Assembly: GCA_033064195.1 (NCBI GenBank)
Contig: JARBJD010000005.1
Span: 186,001-250,000 of the forward strand
Direction: 5' to 3'
Origin: Blattamonas nauphoetae
Lineage: Eukaryota; Preaxostyla; Oxymonadida
Length of the DNA stretch: 64,000 bases
Under the pieces are notes generated by a model. That model had not been told where the DNA came from and did no database searches. It saw only the letters and a program-made list of their open reading frames with translations. The translations under genes were made by a program, and so were the position numbers. Position 1 is the stretch's first letter; each line of letters begins with the position of its first letter. This document shows, piece by piece, positions 38,149 through 47,746 of this stretch.

Positions 38149-39610
38149 GAGACTCGCAGCCCACTCTCTCTCCACTCTCGATAATCAAGACGATGAGTAG
38201 TGCGGTGTCTCAAGCCTGTGGCGAGACTCGCAGCCCACTCCCTCTCTCCTCTCCCGACAATCAAGATGACGAGTAGTGCGGTGTCTCAAGCCTGTGGCGA
38301 GACTCGCAGCCCACTCCCTCTCTCCGCTCCCGACAATCAAGATGACGAGTAGTGCGGTGTCTCAAGCCTGTGGCGAGACTCGCAGCCCACTCCCTCTCTC
38401 CTCTCCCGACAATCAAGATGACGAGTAGTGCGGTGTCTCAAGCCTGTGGCGAGACTCGCAGCCCACTCCCTCTCTCCTCTCCCGACAATCAAGATGACGA
38501 GTAGTGCGGTGTCTCAAGCCTGTGGCGAGACTCGCAGCCCACTCCCTCTCTCCGCTCCCGACAATCAAGATGACGAGTAGTGCGGTGTCTCAAGCCTGTG
38601 GCGAGACTCGCAGCCCACTCCCTCTCTCCGCTCCCGACAATCAAGATGACGAGTAGTGCGGTGTCTCAAGCCTGTGGCGAGACTCGCAGCCCACTCCCTC
38701 TCTCCTCTCCCGACAATCAAGATGACGAGTAGTGCGGTGTCTCAAGCCTGTGGCGAGACTCGCAGCCCACTCCCTCTCTCCGCTCCCGACAATCAAGATG
38801 ACGAGTAGTGCGGTGTCTCAAGCCTGTGGCGAGACTCGCAGCCCACTCCCTCTCTCCGCTCCCGACAATCAAGATGACGAGTAGTGCGGTGTCTCAAGCC
38901 TGTGGCGAGACTCGCAGCCCACTCCCTCTCCTCTCCCGACAATCAAGATGACGAGTAGTGCGGTGTCTCAAGCCTGTGGCGAGACTCGCAGCCCACTCCC
39001 TCTCTCCGCTCCCGACAATCAAGATGACGAGTAGTGCGGTGTCTCAAGCCTGTGGCGAGACTCGCAGCCCACTCCCTCTCTCCTCTCCCGACAATCAAGA
39101 TGACGAGTAGTGCGGTGTCTCAAGCCTGTGGCGAGACTCGCAGCCCACTCCCTCTCTCCTCTCCCGACAATCAAGATGACGAGTAGTGCGGTGTCTCAAG
39201 CCTGTGGCGAGACTCGCAGCCCACTCCCTCTCTCCGCTCCCGACAATCAAGATGACGAGTAGTGCGGTGTCTCAAGCCTGTGGCGAGACTCGCAGCCCAC
39301 TCCCTCTCTCCTCTCCCGACAATCAAGATGACGAGTAGTGCGGTGTCTCAAGCCTGTGGCGAGACTCGCAGCCCACTCCCTCTCTCCTCTCCCGACAATC
39401 AAGATGACGAGTAGTGCGGTGTCTCAAGCCTGTGGCGAGACTCGCAGCCCACTCCCTCTCTCCGCTCCCGACAATCAAGATGACGAGTAGTGCGGTGTCT
39501 CAAGCCTGTGGCGAGACTCGCAGCCCACTCCCTCTCTCCTCTCCCGACAATCAAGATGACGAGTAGTGCGGTGTCTCAAGCCTGTGGCGAGACTCGCAGC
39601 CCACTCCCTA
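38149..39610. repeat. 76-bp tandem repeat array, 19 copies plus a partial, inside the DIRS element
   Basis: Units begin GCGAGACTCGCAGCCCACTC and recur every 76 bp from 38221 to 39587 (one unit is 74 bp); the first unit (38149-38220) is more diverged. Two main variants alternate irregularly (CTCTCCGCTCCC and CTCTCCTCTCCC). Copies are otherwise almost identical, a sign of recent expansion or homogenisation. There are no unique spacers, so it is not CRISPR-like. Confidence 0.95.
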
Positions 39611-39737
39611 CTCCTTTCCTCTCTCTTCCCGCCTACTCATCCTCGCCTTCTTCCTCATCTCCCTCGTCGGACTCCTCATCCGATTCCCCCTCTTCACTTG
39701 GACCGACTCCCACGTCCGTCTGCTCTCGCTCAAGTAA

Positions 39738-40890
39738 TCACTTCCTCTGGATCATATCGACGATGTCTCGGAACTGCTCGTCCACGAGCGATTTCATCAG
39801 CCGTTCCTCTGCATCGTCCCCAAGACCGTGACTCGCTCCGGGGATGGCCAGGAGCGACTGCCACCATCTCTTCGCGCGGTCCTCCATCTCTCCTCCATGC
39901 ACGATTGGTTGCGAGTACGTCGTGTCAATCATCTGGGACTCTTTCCTCCATCCTGCCCACGCCTTGATCTGCCTGTGCTCGACCCTGGCAACCTGATCGA
40001 GGTAAGACACGGCTGCGTGTTTTATGGAGTAGGGCCTGTCCTCCCTCGGAACCTTCGCAGCAGCGAGGGCCCGCTGGACCTCCAGCGCTACCTGACTTTG
40101 GGTGAGTTTCCTTCCTGTTGTGAACGAGATCCAAACAGCTGACGGATCAACGTTCCGCATGAAGCTGTTGGACTCCCTCCACCTCTTGGAGAACTCACAG
40201 TGGTTTTTCAACGCCACGAACGGCGAGATCGCGCTGCCCCCTTCATCCTTCACGTATCTCGAGCGCATGGCCGTCTTATCCGTCTTGACAAGCACTCTGA
40301 TCTCCGCACTCGATGGTTCCGATGACTCGGCTGTTGCCATCTTCCAGCTCACATCCTCCCACGTCACAGAACACAACTCCGCCCTTCTCAGGAGAGTGTA
40401 CGCCAGCACGAGTACAATTGCTCTCCCCTGGATCACTTCGCCGATCCTGCATCGGGCTGACAGTGCTGCCCAGTGGAGGATCATGTTGATCGACCACATC
40501 GTCTCGTATTTGGGGCTGCTCTTCTTCACTTCTACCAGCTTCGAGTGTACCCACCGAAAGTACTTGTTCGGTGAGTGATCGCCTCCAAGGAGCGGATGCG
40601 TCGCCTGCAATGACATTCGGATAATTGTCTCCGCTGTGGACGGGAACGAACTGTGAGGTGGCTCTTTCTCTGTAAGCCAGACCAGGAAGGACATCACGAT
40701 AGTGGTGATCTGTGTCTGCTCCCCCGCAATGTCTCTCGCTCTACTCCCTCGCTCCCCACAGAACTCTGCAAACCACCCCCAAGCTCTTCTCCACAAGTTC
40801 ACATTCTTATACGTCCTCTCAATGATCGCTGTCACTCTCCCATCGACTTTCAAATGGTGGTGGATGGACCTGAAGAAGAGGAGCCCCGCC
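39738..40890 (-). CDS. DIRS tyrosine recombinase region
   Basis: The recombinase part of a longer minus frame (open up to 42854). It shows a core-binding region (WGWFAEFCGERGSRA, FLVWLTEKEPPHSSF) and a catalytic region with LLRRAELCSVTWEDV (first Arg), YSIKHAAVSYLDQV, IKAWAGWR and the tyrosine near IDTTYSQP. The upstream part of the open frame overlaps the reverse-transcriptase frame, an overlap known for DIRS elements. Confidence 0.82.
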
Positions 40891-43042
40891 TCTCGCCGGA
40901 TCCGTGCCTCTTCGATTGTGTCGCGTCGATATACGAGACTCTGACCTCCCCCGGAGGCAGTTGGCACAACGATGTGCTTGCCAGCGGCTCCATCGTCTCC
41001 TCGTACGTTCCCACTACCTTGTGCTTCAACTCGAGTCCCCTCAGTCTCATCTCCCACGACTGCCCCTTCCAGTTCGGCGACACCAGTACACCTCTCGACC
41101 CGTCCATCTCCATCTTCTTCACCACACGACCCACGAGAAGGATCGGGGGATGGAGGAAGAGAATCGTCGTCGAAAACCAGTTTCTTGCGAATGCGTCTCT
41201 CGCTTCTGCCCCTTCCTCCTCCTCCTTTGACCAATAGCGCTCGCACTTCCTGTTGGCTCTGGTTGCGAACGCATCCACGTCGATCTCCGTCTTCCACTCC
41301 TTCAGCACATCTTCTAGAACATCTCTTCTCATAGCGAACTCTCCGTGCGGAGACATTCGGCTCAATCTGTCCGCTGTCCCGTTCTCGATCCCTCTGATGT
41401 GTTCGACCTGGACTATCCTCAACCCCAACTTCTCCTGCCTCCTGAAGACCGACCTTGTCACTCCCACAAGTCTCTTCCCTGCCTTCCCCTTCTTGATATT
41501 GAACATCGCTGAGGTGTTGTCCGTTTTCAGGCCAACGAACCTGATCTTCCTCTCCTCCCACAACCACTTCGCTTTCTTCAGTCCTCGCTCTACCGCGGCT
41601 GTCTCCTTCGCATTGATGGACATCGCTTTCATCTTTCCTCTCCATGTCCCGAAGAAATTGAAACTTTCGTGCGAGATTCTCACGCATGCTCCCCAACCAA
41701 GATCGCATGCGTCTGTTTCGATTGATGCCTGGGCTGGGAGCTTGTGAAGTGGGTGCGACTCGTTCTTCTTCACTATCGCTCCCCAGAAGGATAACTCTCC
41801 CAACACCTCCTTCGACATCCGAAGCTTTCCCGTCCATCCGCCCTTCCTCACCCCTCTGTCCTTCAACTGAATGAGCTTTCTCAGATACAATCCGCCCTGC
41901 GGGCACATCGTCCTCACAAAGTTCAGCTCCCCGATCAGACGCGCCAGATGTCTCGTCATCACCTCCTGTCCCCTCAACGCCAAACACTTGAACTGCTTCA
42001 GCTCTTTCGTCAACCCCTCTCTTCTGGATGGTGTCAGTTGAATGGAAAGGTTGTTCGAATCGATTCTCCATCCTAGGAACGTGATCGATTGCTTCGGCTC
42101 CATCTCGCACTTCTCCTCCGACAGCCTGAAGCCCAACTTTTGAAGGAAGTCTGCTGCTTGCCTCGTCTTCCTCACGCTCTCTTCTTGCCTCTTCTCGAAG
42201 AGCAAGATATCGTCTAAGTAGAACACCACCCTCATCCCAAGCTCCCTCCTCAACTGAACTACAGCCGCCCTCATCACTTTGGTGAATGTCCTGGGAGCCG
42301 TTGCCAGACCGAACGGCATTCCTGTGTACTGATAGAAAACTCCTTGGTATCGAAAGGACAAGTACCTTCCCAGCTGCGCCTCCACATGGATGTGGCTGTA
42401 GGCTGATGTCACATCCAAGCTCGTCAGCCAGTCGCCTTGACTCATCACCTCGCCGATTGTGTGGATGCCTTCCATCTGGAAATGTTTGACAATGATGTGC
42501 TCGTTGAGGACTGTAGCATCCAGAATCTTCCGGAACGAACCGTTCTTCTTCGGGATGACAAACGTTGGCAGACAGAGTGCCACCTCTTCCTTCCTCACCG
42601 CCTTCACACAACCAATCTCCAACTCTTTCCTCAGCTGCTCCTCGTAGTCTTTCTTCTTCCTTCCTTCCCCCCGAAACCCTGGTGCCCATTCTGCTTCTGC
42701 GATTCTCGCCTTCGCATTCTCGCCGATCCATCGGAACTTTACCCCGTCTCGGATCAGCCTTCCCGCTCCAAACTTCTCCCACTCTTCCACTCTCTCCAAC
42801 AGTCTCCCGGTGATGTGATCTGGATGAAGTGACTGAGATGCGATGTGTGTGCATGGTTGATTGTGGTGATGTGTAACTGTGCTCTGAAGTGAGATGTGAC
42901 TGTCTTGAAGTGTCTCCTCGTCGCCCGACGCGCGTGCAGAAGCTAGATCTTCACTCCTTCCTGTCCGCTCCCTCCATCCCTCCTCGGAGGGAACTGCTTG
43001 TGTGATTGTTTCTGTGTTGGTCTGTTGGGGAGCATCCTCCAT
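40850..43042 (-). CDS. DIRS reverse transcriptase / RNase H
   Basis: Reverse transcriptase motifs: FVIPKKNGSFRKILD, LTSLDVTSAYSHIHVE, YTGMPFGLATAPRTF, VVFYLDDILLF (YLDD active site) and ITFLGWRID. RNase H-like motifs: IETDACDLGWGACV, INAKETAAVERGL, LKTDNTSAMFNI, IENGTADRLSR. It overlaps the gag-like frame by about 100 bp and the recombinase frame over most of its length. Confidence 0.9.
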   Translation of the reverse strand: MEDAPQQTNTETITQAVPSEEGWRERTGRSEDLASARASGDEETLQDSHISLQSTVTHHHNQPCTHIASQSLHPDHITGRLLERVEEWEKFGAGRLIRDGVKFRWIGENAKARIAEAEWAPGFRGEGRKKKDYEEQLRKELEIGCVKAVRKEEVALCLPTFVIPKKNGSFRKILDATVLNEHIIVKHFQMEGIHTIGEVMSQGDWLTSLDVTSAYSHIHVEAQLGRYLSFRYQGVFYQYTGMPFGLATAPRTFTKVMRAAVVQLRRELGMRVVFYLDDILLFEKRQEESVRKTRQAADFLQKLGFRLSEEKCEMEPKQSITFLGWRIDSNNLSIQLTPSRREGLTKELKQFKCLALRGQEVMTRHLARLIGELNFVRTMCPQGGLYLRKLIQLKDRGVRKGGWTGKLRMSKEVLGELSFWGAIVKKNESHPLHKLPAQASIETDACDLGWGACVRISHESFNFFGTWRGKMKAMSINAKETAAVERGLKKAKWLWEERKIRFVGLKTDNTSAMFNIKKGKAGKRLVGVTRSVFRRQEKLGLRIVQVEHIRGIENGTADRLSRMSPHGEFAMRRDVLEDVLKEWKTEIDVDAFATRANRKCERYWSKEEEEGAEARDAFARNWFSTTILFLHPPILLVGRVVKKMEMDGSRGVLVSPNWKGQSWEMRLRGLELKHKVVGTYEETMEPLASTSLCQLPPGEVRVSYIDATQSKRHGSGERRGSSSSGPSTTI

Positions 43043-44184
43043 GAGCTGCTTTCTCTCCCGGGGGTGCCGCTCCTCCCCCCTCTTCCGAAAAGGCTGCTGT
43101 TCGGCTGATGAGGACTATTCCTGAACAGGGGTTGGCTTCGCTGATTAGGAGAAGCGAGCTTCGCCAGCTGGATCTCGCCCTGAAGCTGTCGTTGGACCTG
43201 AGGTACGAAAGGTTCTGGGAGGCCCAACGATCTTGCGTACAGAGCCTCTGATCCTTCATCAATGTATTTGGAGGAGTCGACTCTCGTGGCGGCGTCGATC
43301 AGCAGCGCAATGACCTGGCCTAGCTGCTCCTTCTTCTCGTTGTCATCAGGCAAGCTGCCCATCGACCTCATTACATCCGCTGTGACCGCGATTGACGTTA
43401 ACAATGACTGAACGGCCCCATTCAATGCAAGTTCTTGCGTCCGCCTCCATCCTTCTCGATTGATCATCTGGAATTCGATGTGTGACGGGATTCCAACTGA
43501 CTTCCTCATTTCCGAAGTCGCAGCAATCAGCGTATCTCTCAGGCGTGCCTCCAACACATCGTCTGTAAACGAGCCATTCCAACTTCTCATGCTTTTCCGA
43601 ACCCACTGTCCCACTTCGTTCCTAAAGTTCTCGTTATCTTCGAAGACGTTAAGGGCACTCATTCGACGGGCAACAGGAGATTGAAAGTGTTGTGAAAGCC
43701 AAGCTAGTTCGGAAGGCCAGGCGAAGTGGGACCCTGACTGGGCAGGCGGAGATCGGAAGGAAGGCCGTGTTGGCGGCGAATCCCGTCCGTCCGTTGAGCT
43801 GTCTTCCCTTTTTGGCTTCTTTCTGCCGCCTCTGATGGCCTTTCCCTTCTTAGAATTCTTGACTTTTCGATTCTTTCGAGTGTTCGGAACGTTCGGGACG
43901 TTTCGAAACGGAACTTCCTCCGTTGCCGATGACTCCATCTCATCTTCGAACGGCACAGAAGACAGCGCGGAAACCGAAATGAGGGATGATGAGGAGCTTG
44001 ACCTACTCGGGACTGGACGTTTAGCAGCCAACAACTGTTCGATCTTTCCTTCGATATACACGTCCAACTCCGCTTCGGTAAAATGTTGCGTAGATCCCTG
44101 GCTCATCTCCGCATCCTTCTGTGCTTTCTCTGAACTATTTTCGCTATTCATGAAATTCAACGCTTTGATCAGACCACCCATCAT
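42943..44184 (-). CDS. DIRS gag-like ORF1
   Basis: The first frame of the element, from ATG near 44184 (MMGGLIKALN). Ser-rich and basic N-terminal half ([19 protein letters not shown]), helical central region (LNVFEDNENFRNEVGQWVRK), position upstream of the reverse transcriptase. Gag-like role inferred from position and composition; no zinc knuckle seen. Confidence 0.65.
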   Translation of the reverse strand: MMGGLIKALNFMNSENSSEKAQKDAEMSQGSTQHFTEAELDVYIEGKIEQLLAAKRPVPSRSSSSSSLISVSALSSVPFEDEMESSATEEVPFRNVPNVPNTRKNRKVKNSKKGKAIRGGRKKPKREDSSTDGRDSPPTRPSFRSPPAQSGSHFAWPSELAWLSQHFQSPVARRMSALNVFEDNENFRNEVGQWVRKSMRSWNGSFTDDVLEARLRDTLIAATSEMRKSVGIPSHIEFQMINREGWRRTQELALNGAVQSLLTSIAVTADVMRSMGSLPDDNEKKEQLGQVIALLIDAATRVDSSKYIDEGSEALYARSLGLPEPFVPQVQRQLQGEIQLAKLASPNQRSQPLFRNSPHQPNSSLFGRGGRSGTPGRESSSWRMLPNRPTQKQSHKQFPPRRDGGSGQEGVKI

Positions 44185-44269
44185 TTCACCCCTATCGGGC
44201 CGGTCCGGACATCTCAACAGAGACTGGGAGACGAGCCCAGTTGTGTATGGCTTGACCGAAGGGAAAGCC
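44184..44269 (-). repeat. DIRS terminal inverted repeat, right
   Basis: Inverse of the left repeat over its inner ~60 bases; the outer part (TTGTGTATGGCTTGACCGAA then GGGAAAGCC) is unique to this end and is mirrored in the internal complementary region. Confidence 0.85.
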
Positions 44270-45032
44270 CTTCGAAGTGGGATTCTGGAGTGGCTTGTGG
44301 AGGCGGTGCGGACACACCCAGACGGACAAGTGCGACAGGCGATCGTGGTTGGACTGGGGGAGATTGGGTTTGGGCTGAAGAAGGCAGTTGTGCGAGAGAA
44401 GAGAGGAGATGAGGGATGGAAGAAAGAGGAGAAGAAGAGCGAGAAGGATGGAGCAGCGAGTGGTCTGGAGAGAAGAGGTAGGAGGGCTGGGCGAGCCGGT
44501 CCCAGGCTTCTTAGAGGAAGCATATCACGTGCGGATCTACTGGTGTTGGGGTCAGAATCGTGGGTTGAAAAAGACACAGGGAGGATGGACTTGGCAAGCC
44601 GCTGCCGTCGCGGAGTGCGGATGGCAGGACAAGCACTGGTTGGAGTGCTTCGAGGATGGGAGAAGAAGAAGGGTGATGGGGAGAAAGAAACAGATCAGAA
44701 AGGGAAGAAGGTAGAACAACGGAAGGACGATGAAGAGCAGAGAAAGACTGGAGAGGAAAATGTAGTTATTCCCAATGAAACAGAAACACAGGACAATCGA
44801 AGTGAAAATGGAGAAGAGCTAAGCGAAGACGAGGAGGAGAGAGAGTGGGAAACAGACATCGACGTGTTGGACATTGCTGGGAGTGTGTGTGGAATGATCT
44901 TCCCCAAGGTCTTCAACGAAAGTCGACAAGAGAAGCAGGGCAGGATTACATTGTCAGGCGAAGATTTCGAAGAGCTGAAAAGGAAGATGGAAGAAATGGA
45001 GAAACGTCCTGCTGGCACACAACTCACAGAAC

Positions 45033-46973
45033 TCAGAGAAGAGATGCGAAGGAAGGATGCATTTCGAGAGCAAGAAAGACAAGCAGAACGAGCCCAATTT
45101 CAGAAAGAGAAAATGGAGATGCTGCGCCAGATCGATGAATTGAAGAATCCACTGGTGAAAACAGTCCGACGGTAATGACAAGACACAGACAATCGGTTGA
45201 ACATAGCCTCATTTCACTTGCCGACTCGCATTTACTGTATCTTTCTCTTGTTATCTCAATTGTCAATCTGCGAAGAACATGTTTGAAAAAATGAGAACAG
45301 AACAATTTTTTGATGACAGTGGTGGACACGACTGGCTGTTGTTGGATTGGACGAGTGTCGGGTGGTTTGAGGGTGGATGAGAAGTGTGTGTTGAGTGTGG
45401 AGAGCGATGGGCGGTCGTTCGGGTCGAAAGAGAGACACTCTTCAACAATCGACGCCAGCGATGTGTCTTCCCAATTCTTAATCAGTGGAACTTGGCCTCC
45501 TTTCACCTGGCGGCTCGCATTCACTGCATCCAACTCCCCAAACGGCACAAGACCAGTCTCCAATTCCCACAAGACGAGGCCAAGCCTAAAAACTGACGCC
45601 TTCAGAGGATCAAATGGAGCTGCTTGTGATTCTTTCTCATTCTTGTTGAGGTTTCTGTCCTCCTCATCAATCTGTTCAGGTGCACTCCAACGACGATCCT
45701 CTTCTCGCATCTTCTTCCGATCCAATATCTGCTGCTCAGTCAGATCCGTCTCGTTCATGTTCTGATCCAGCTTCAGGCAGACAGAGCCAGAAGAGTCAAC
45801 GAGGATCCAGTGCGACGAGAGCTGGGTGAGGACGTCGCTGAACGGATTGTGTTGAATTAGACGCTCAAGTCCAGCCACCAACTGTCTTCGGATCTCCTTT
45901 TTTGGAAGATCAATTCTCTTCTCAACGTGAAGTGCAGAGTAAAGTGTTTTCTTTGAATCCACACGAGTCACAGCTGGTTCGCCTTCGCATTTCAACACTT
46001 CCACATGCTGTTTGAACACGTTTTGTGCAGGAGACCAGTCTGGCAGGCTGTGGGCAAAGGCTTCGCTCACCATCACCAAAGAGTTTGGATGGAGGGTCAT
46101 GTTTGTGGTGTCCAAAATGGGTTTGAGTGTTGAATTGTTCTCCAGTTCCTCGTCTTTCACTTCGATTTGACATTCGTCCAGCTCGTTCATTTGTTTTGGG
46201 TTGTCTTCATTCTTCTTCTTTTGGTGACGTCGACAAACCAGAATAAGCACAACGATCAGAATGAAGAGGAGGAGAACGACGGAGCACACAATCGGAACAA
46301 CAACCGACACAACTCGACCACCCTGCGACATGTTCCCTTTCAATCCCGTCAACGAGAACGATTCTGTCTTTCCACTCTCCCCGAACAGAAGACGGCAGTG
46401 CAGATCGTGTTTCTTGTTCAGCAAAGCGAGCGAGGAGTGATGAAGAGACAGTTCGATTATGTCTTCCTTCCATGATGTCATTTGGGATGGATCCAACTCC
46501 ACAAATATGTGTTCGCCTTCCGAGAATTCTGTTTCGGAGAGGGTTATCAGCTCAAACACTTCGAGAGACAGATCACACGGGATGAACATCTCCCCTTTGA
46601 TCACAATGTCGTATATCCCAGCTTTCCTGTCGAACTTGGAGGTTGACTCTGCCGACGAGAGGGTTGGGACGAAGAAGGGATTTGGAAGGATCTTGTCTTC
46701 CTTCTCGACTGAGCAGTTGTTCGTCGAGACCCAATGATGAGGCGACAAAAGACCATCTCCCCCTCCAATCGTCTCAATCGAAACGATCCCATCTGAACAC
46801 ATCACATTCCGACGAAGTGAAGGGAAGTCAGTGTTCGAAGGTGAGTTGTCGAAGAAAGTGCAAGAGGTCAGTGTCAGCTCACCTCTAACGATTGACACAG
46901 CTCCAATCGGATGATGCTTTATTTCGACTGAATGGAATGTTGACGAACAATTTGTGAGAGTGATGGAAGAGTA
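45033..46973 (-). CDS. segment 4: last beta-helix coils, transmembrane helix and pseudokinase
   Basis: Continues SSITLTNCSSTFHSVEIK, VRGELTLTSCTFFDNSPS, an extracellular linker (YDIVIKGEMFIPCDLSL), a transmembrane helix (about 46235-46312; IVCSVVLLLFILIVVLILVC) and a basic stop-transfer RRHQKKK. The cytoplasmic part is kinase-like: FRLGLVLWELETGLVPFGEL and CLSFDPNDRPSLSTL match the C-lobe and RWSAPEQI matches the APE motif. The catalytic loop reads LSSHWILVDSSGSVCLKL, with no HRD and no DFG, so it is a pseudokinase. Probable signalling scaffold under a surface receptor-like ectodomain. Confidence 0.78.
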   Translation of the reverse strand, partial: YSSITLTNCSSTFHSVEIKHHPIGAVSIVRGELTLTSCTFFDNSPSNTDFPSLRRNVMCSDGIVSIETIGGGDGLLSPHHWVSTNNCSVEKEDKILPNPFFVPTLSSAESTSKFDRKAGIYDIVIKGEMFIPCDLSLEVFELITLSETEFSEGEHIFVELDPSQMTSWKEDIIELSLHHSSLALLNKKHDLHCRLLFGESGKTESFSLTGLKGNMSQGGRVVSVVVPIVCSVVLLLFILIVVLILVCRRHQKKKNEDNPKQMNELDECQIEVKDEELENNSTLKPILDTTNMTLHPNSLVMVSEAFAHSLPDWSPAQNVFKQHVEVLKCEGEPAVTRVDSKKTLYSALHVEKRIDLPKKEIRRQLVAGLERLIQHNPFSDVLTQLSSHWILVDSSGSVCLKLDQNMNETDLTEQQILDRKKMREEDRRWSAPEQIDEEDRNLNKNEKESQAAPFDPLKASVFRLGLVLWELETGLVPFGELDAVNASRQVKGGQVPLIKNWEDTSLASIVEECLSFDPNDRPSLSTLNTHFSSTLKPPDTRPIQQQPVVSTTVIKKLFCSHFFKHVLRRLTIEITRERYSKCESASEMRLCSTDCLCLVITVGLFSPVDSSIHRSGAASPFSLSEIGLVLLVFLALEMHPSFASLL

Positions 46974-47476
46974 TAGTTGTAAAATAACCCGTGAAAGTAA
47001 AATAACCCGGCCCATTTCTCAAATTATGAACCCAAAATTTTTGGGTCCCACTTTTGTGTCCATCATCATCACGACTCCGGGAATTGTTTGAGGTGGAAAT
47101 CGAACCTCCAAAATAGGATCCCTGGCTGGGGTCTCCTATTTAGGAGTCTGTTTTGGCCCCTTTTGGCTCCAAAATAGGAGGTCCTTAACATTTAAGCTTA
47201 GAGGATCCAAACTTCCTGACCATATTCCTCCGCGCCTGTTTATGATTTTTCTTTCTCGTTTGATTTCTGGTGGTTTGGGATGGTTTTCTCTTGAAATAAC
47301 AATTTTTGAAAATGAAAATCCTGGGGACCTGGGTGGAAATGCATGGTCAAATACTGATTTGCCAGTATATTAAGCTTAGGATTGTGAAAATTTGTTTTGA
47401 TCATATCTCCACAACCAGACATAGTTCGGACATAAAGTTTTCACCAATATGGATCTTTTGTTGAGAATTATTTTTC
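46974..47476 (+). repeat. left arm of foldback element
   Basis: About 500 bp inverted with respect to 47747-48284, from the terminal TAGTNNTAAAATAACCCG to TTTTGTTGAGAATTATTTTT near the loop. A few substitutions and short gaps distinguish the arms. Confidence 0.85.
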
Positions 47477-47746
47477 GGACAATTTTGAAAAAATCCCTTG
47501 CGGTAGTTGAGATAATTTTGGGTTGCTTTTTCGCCTTTTGATTTTTCTTCGCAAGCAGTTCGTCCGATTGTCAAATATTCTTCAAATTCGTTCAAAACGA
47601 TGTTAACACAATAAGAATTGAATCCATGGAATAAATCCCAGAAACAACCGGACATTGAGAAAACTGTTGGATGATCATTGATGAAATTTATGAAAAAGTG
47701 AAAAACGCCGTTTTAGGAAGTCTTCGAAAATTTTCAAAATTTTCCG

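Larger units (their letters stand above)
37860..44269 (-). mobile_element. DIRS-type tyrosine-recombinase retrotransposon, 6410 bp
   Basis: Named as an LTR-kin element. Oriented on the minus strand, it has non-identical inverted terminal repeats, an internal complementary region (38057-38143) that joins the complements of both outer ends, a gag-like frame, a reverse transcriptase/RNase H frame, a tyrosine-recombinase frame, and a 19-copy 76-bp tandem array between the recombinase and the internal region. It lies in a coding exon with no target duplication, as DIRS elements insert by recombination of a circle. By its parts it looks whole. Near-perfect agreement between the end repeats, and an otherwise intact host exon, indicate a young insertion. 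Confidence 0.9.
36846..45175 (+). pseudogene. ARM-like/coiled-coil protein gene, copy 1, split by a DIRS-type element
   Basis: Exons match copy 2 one for one: 36846-36905, 36974-37067, 37182-37282, 37486-37584, 37677-37729, then exon 6 beginning 37814, interrupted at 37859|37860 and resuming at 44270-45175 (TAA). N-terminal helices (NEWLDKISKLQTESDENKVR, VQKMMEARVLPVLVLELRKE) are followed by GILEWLVEAVRTHPDGQVRQ, VVGLGEIGFGLKKAVV, a Glu/Lys-rich region, the conserved WETDIDVLDIAGSVCGMIFP and a coiled coil ending VKTVRR. Apart from the 6410-bp insertion the exons and splice sites look intact, so the loss of function is recent. Function unknown; cytoplasmic, as there is no signal peptide. Confidence 0.8.

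Noticed and set aside
38149-39610. CRISPR-like array
   Set aside because: Units are contiguous 76-bp tandem copies with no unique spacers, inside a eukaryotic retroelement.
43835-44270. N-terminal extension of the coiled-coil gene through plus-strand sequence at 43835-44269
   Set aside because: That stretch is antisense to the gag-like frame and the right end repeat of the inserted element; the real exon resumes at 44270, as the intact paralog shows.
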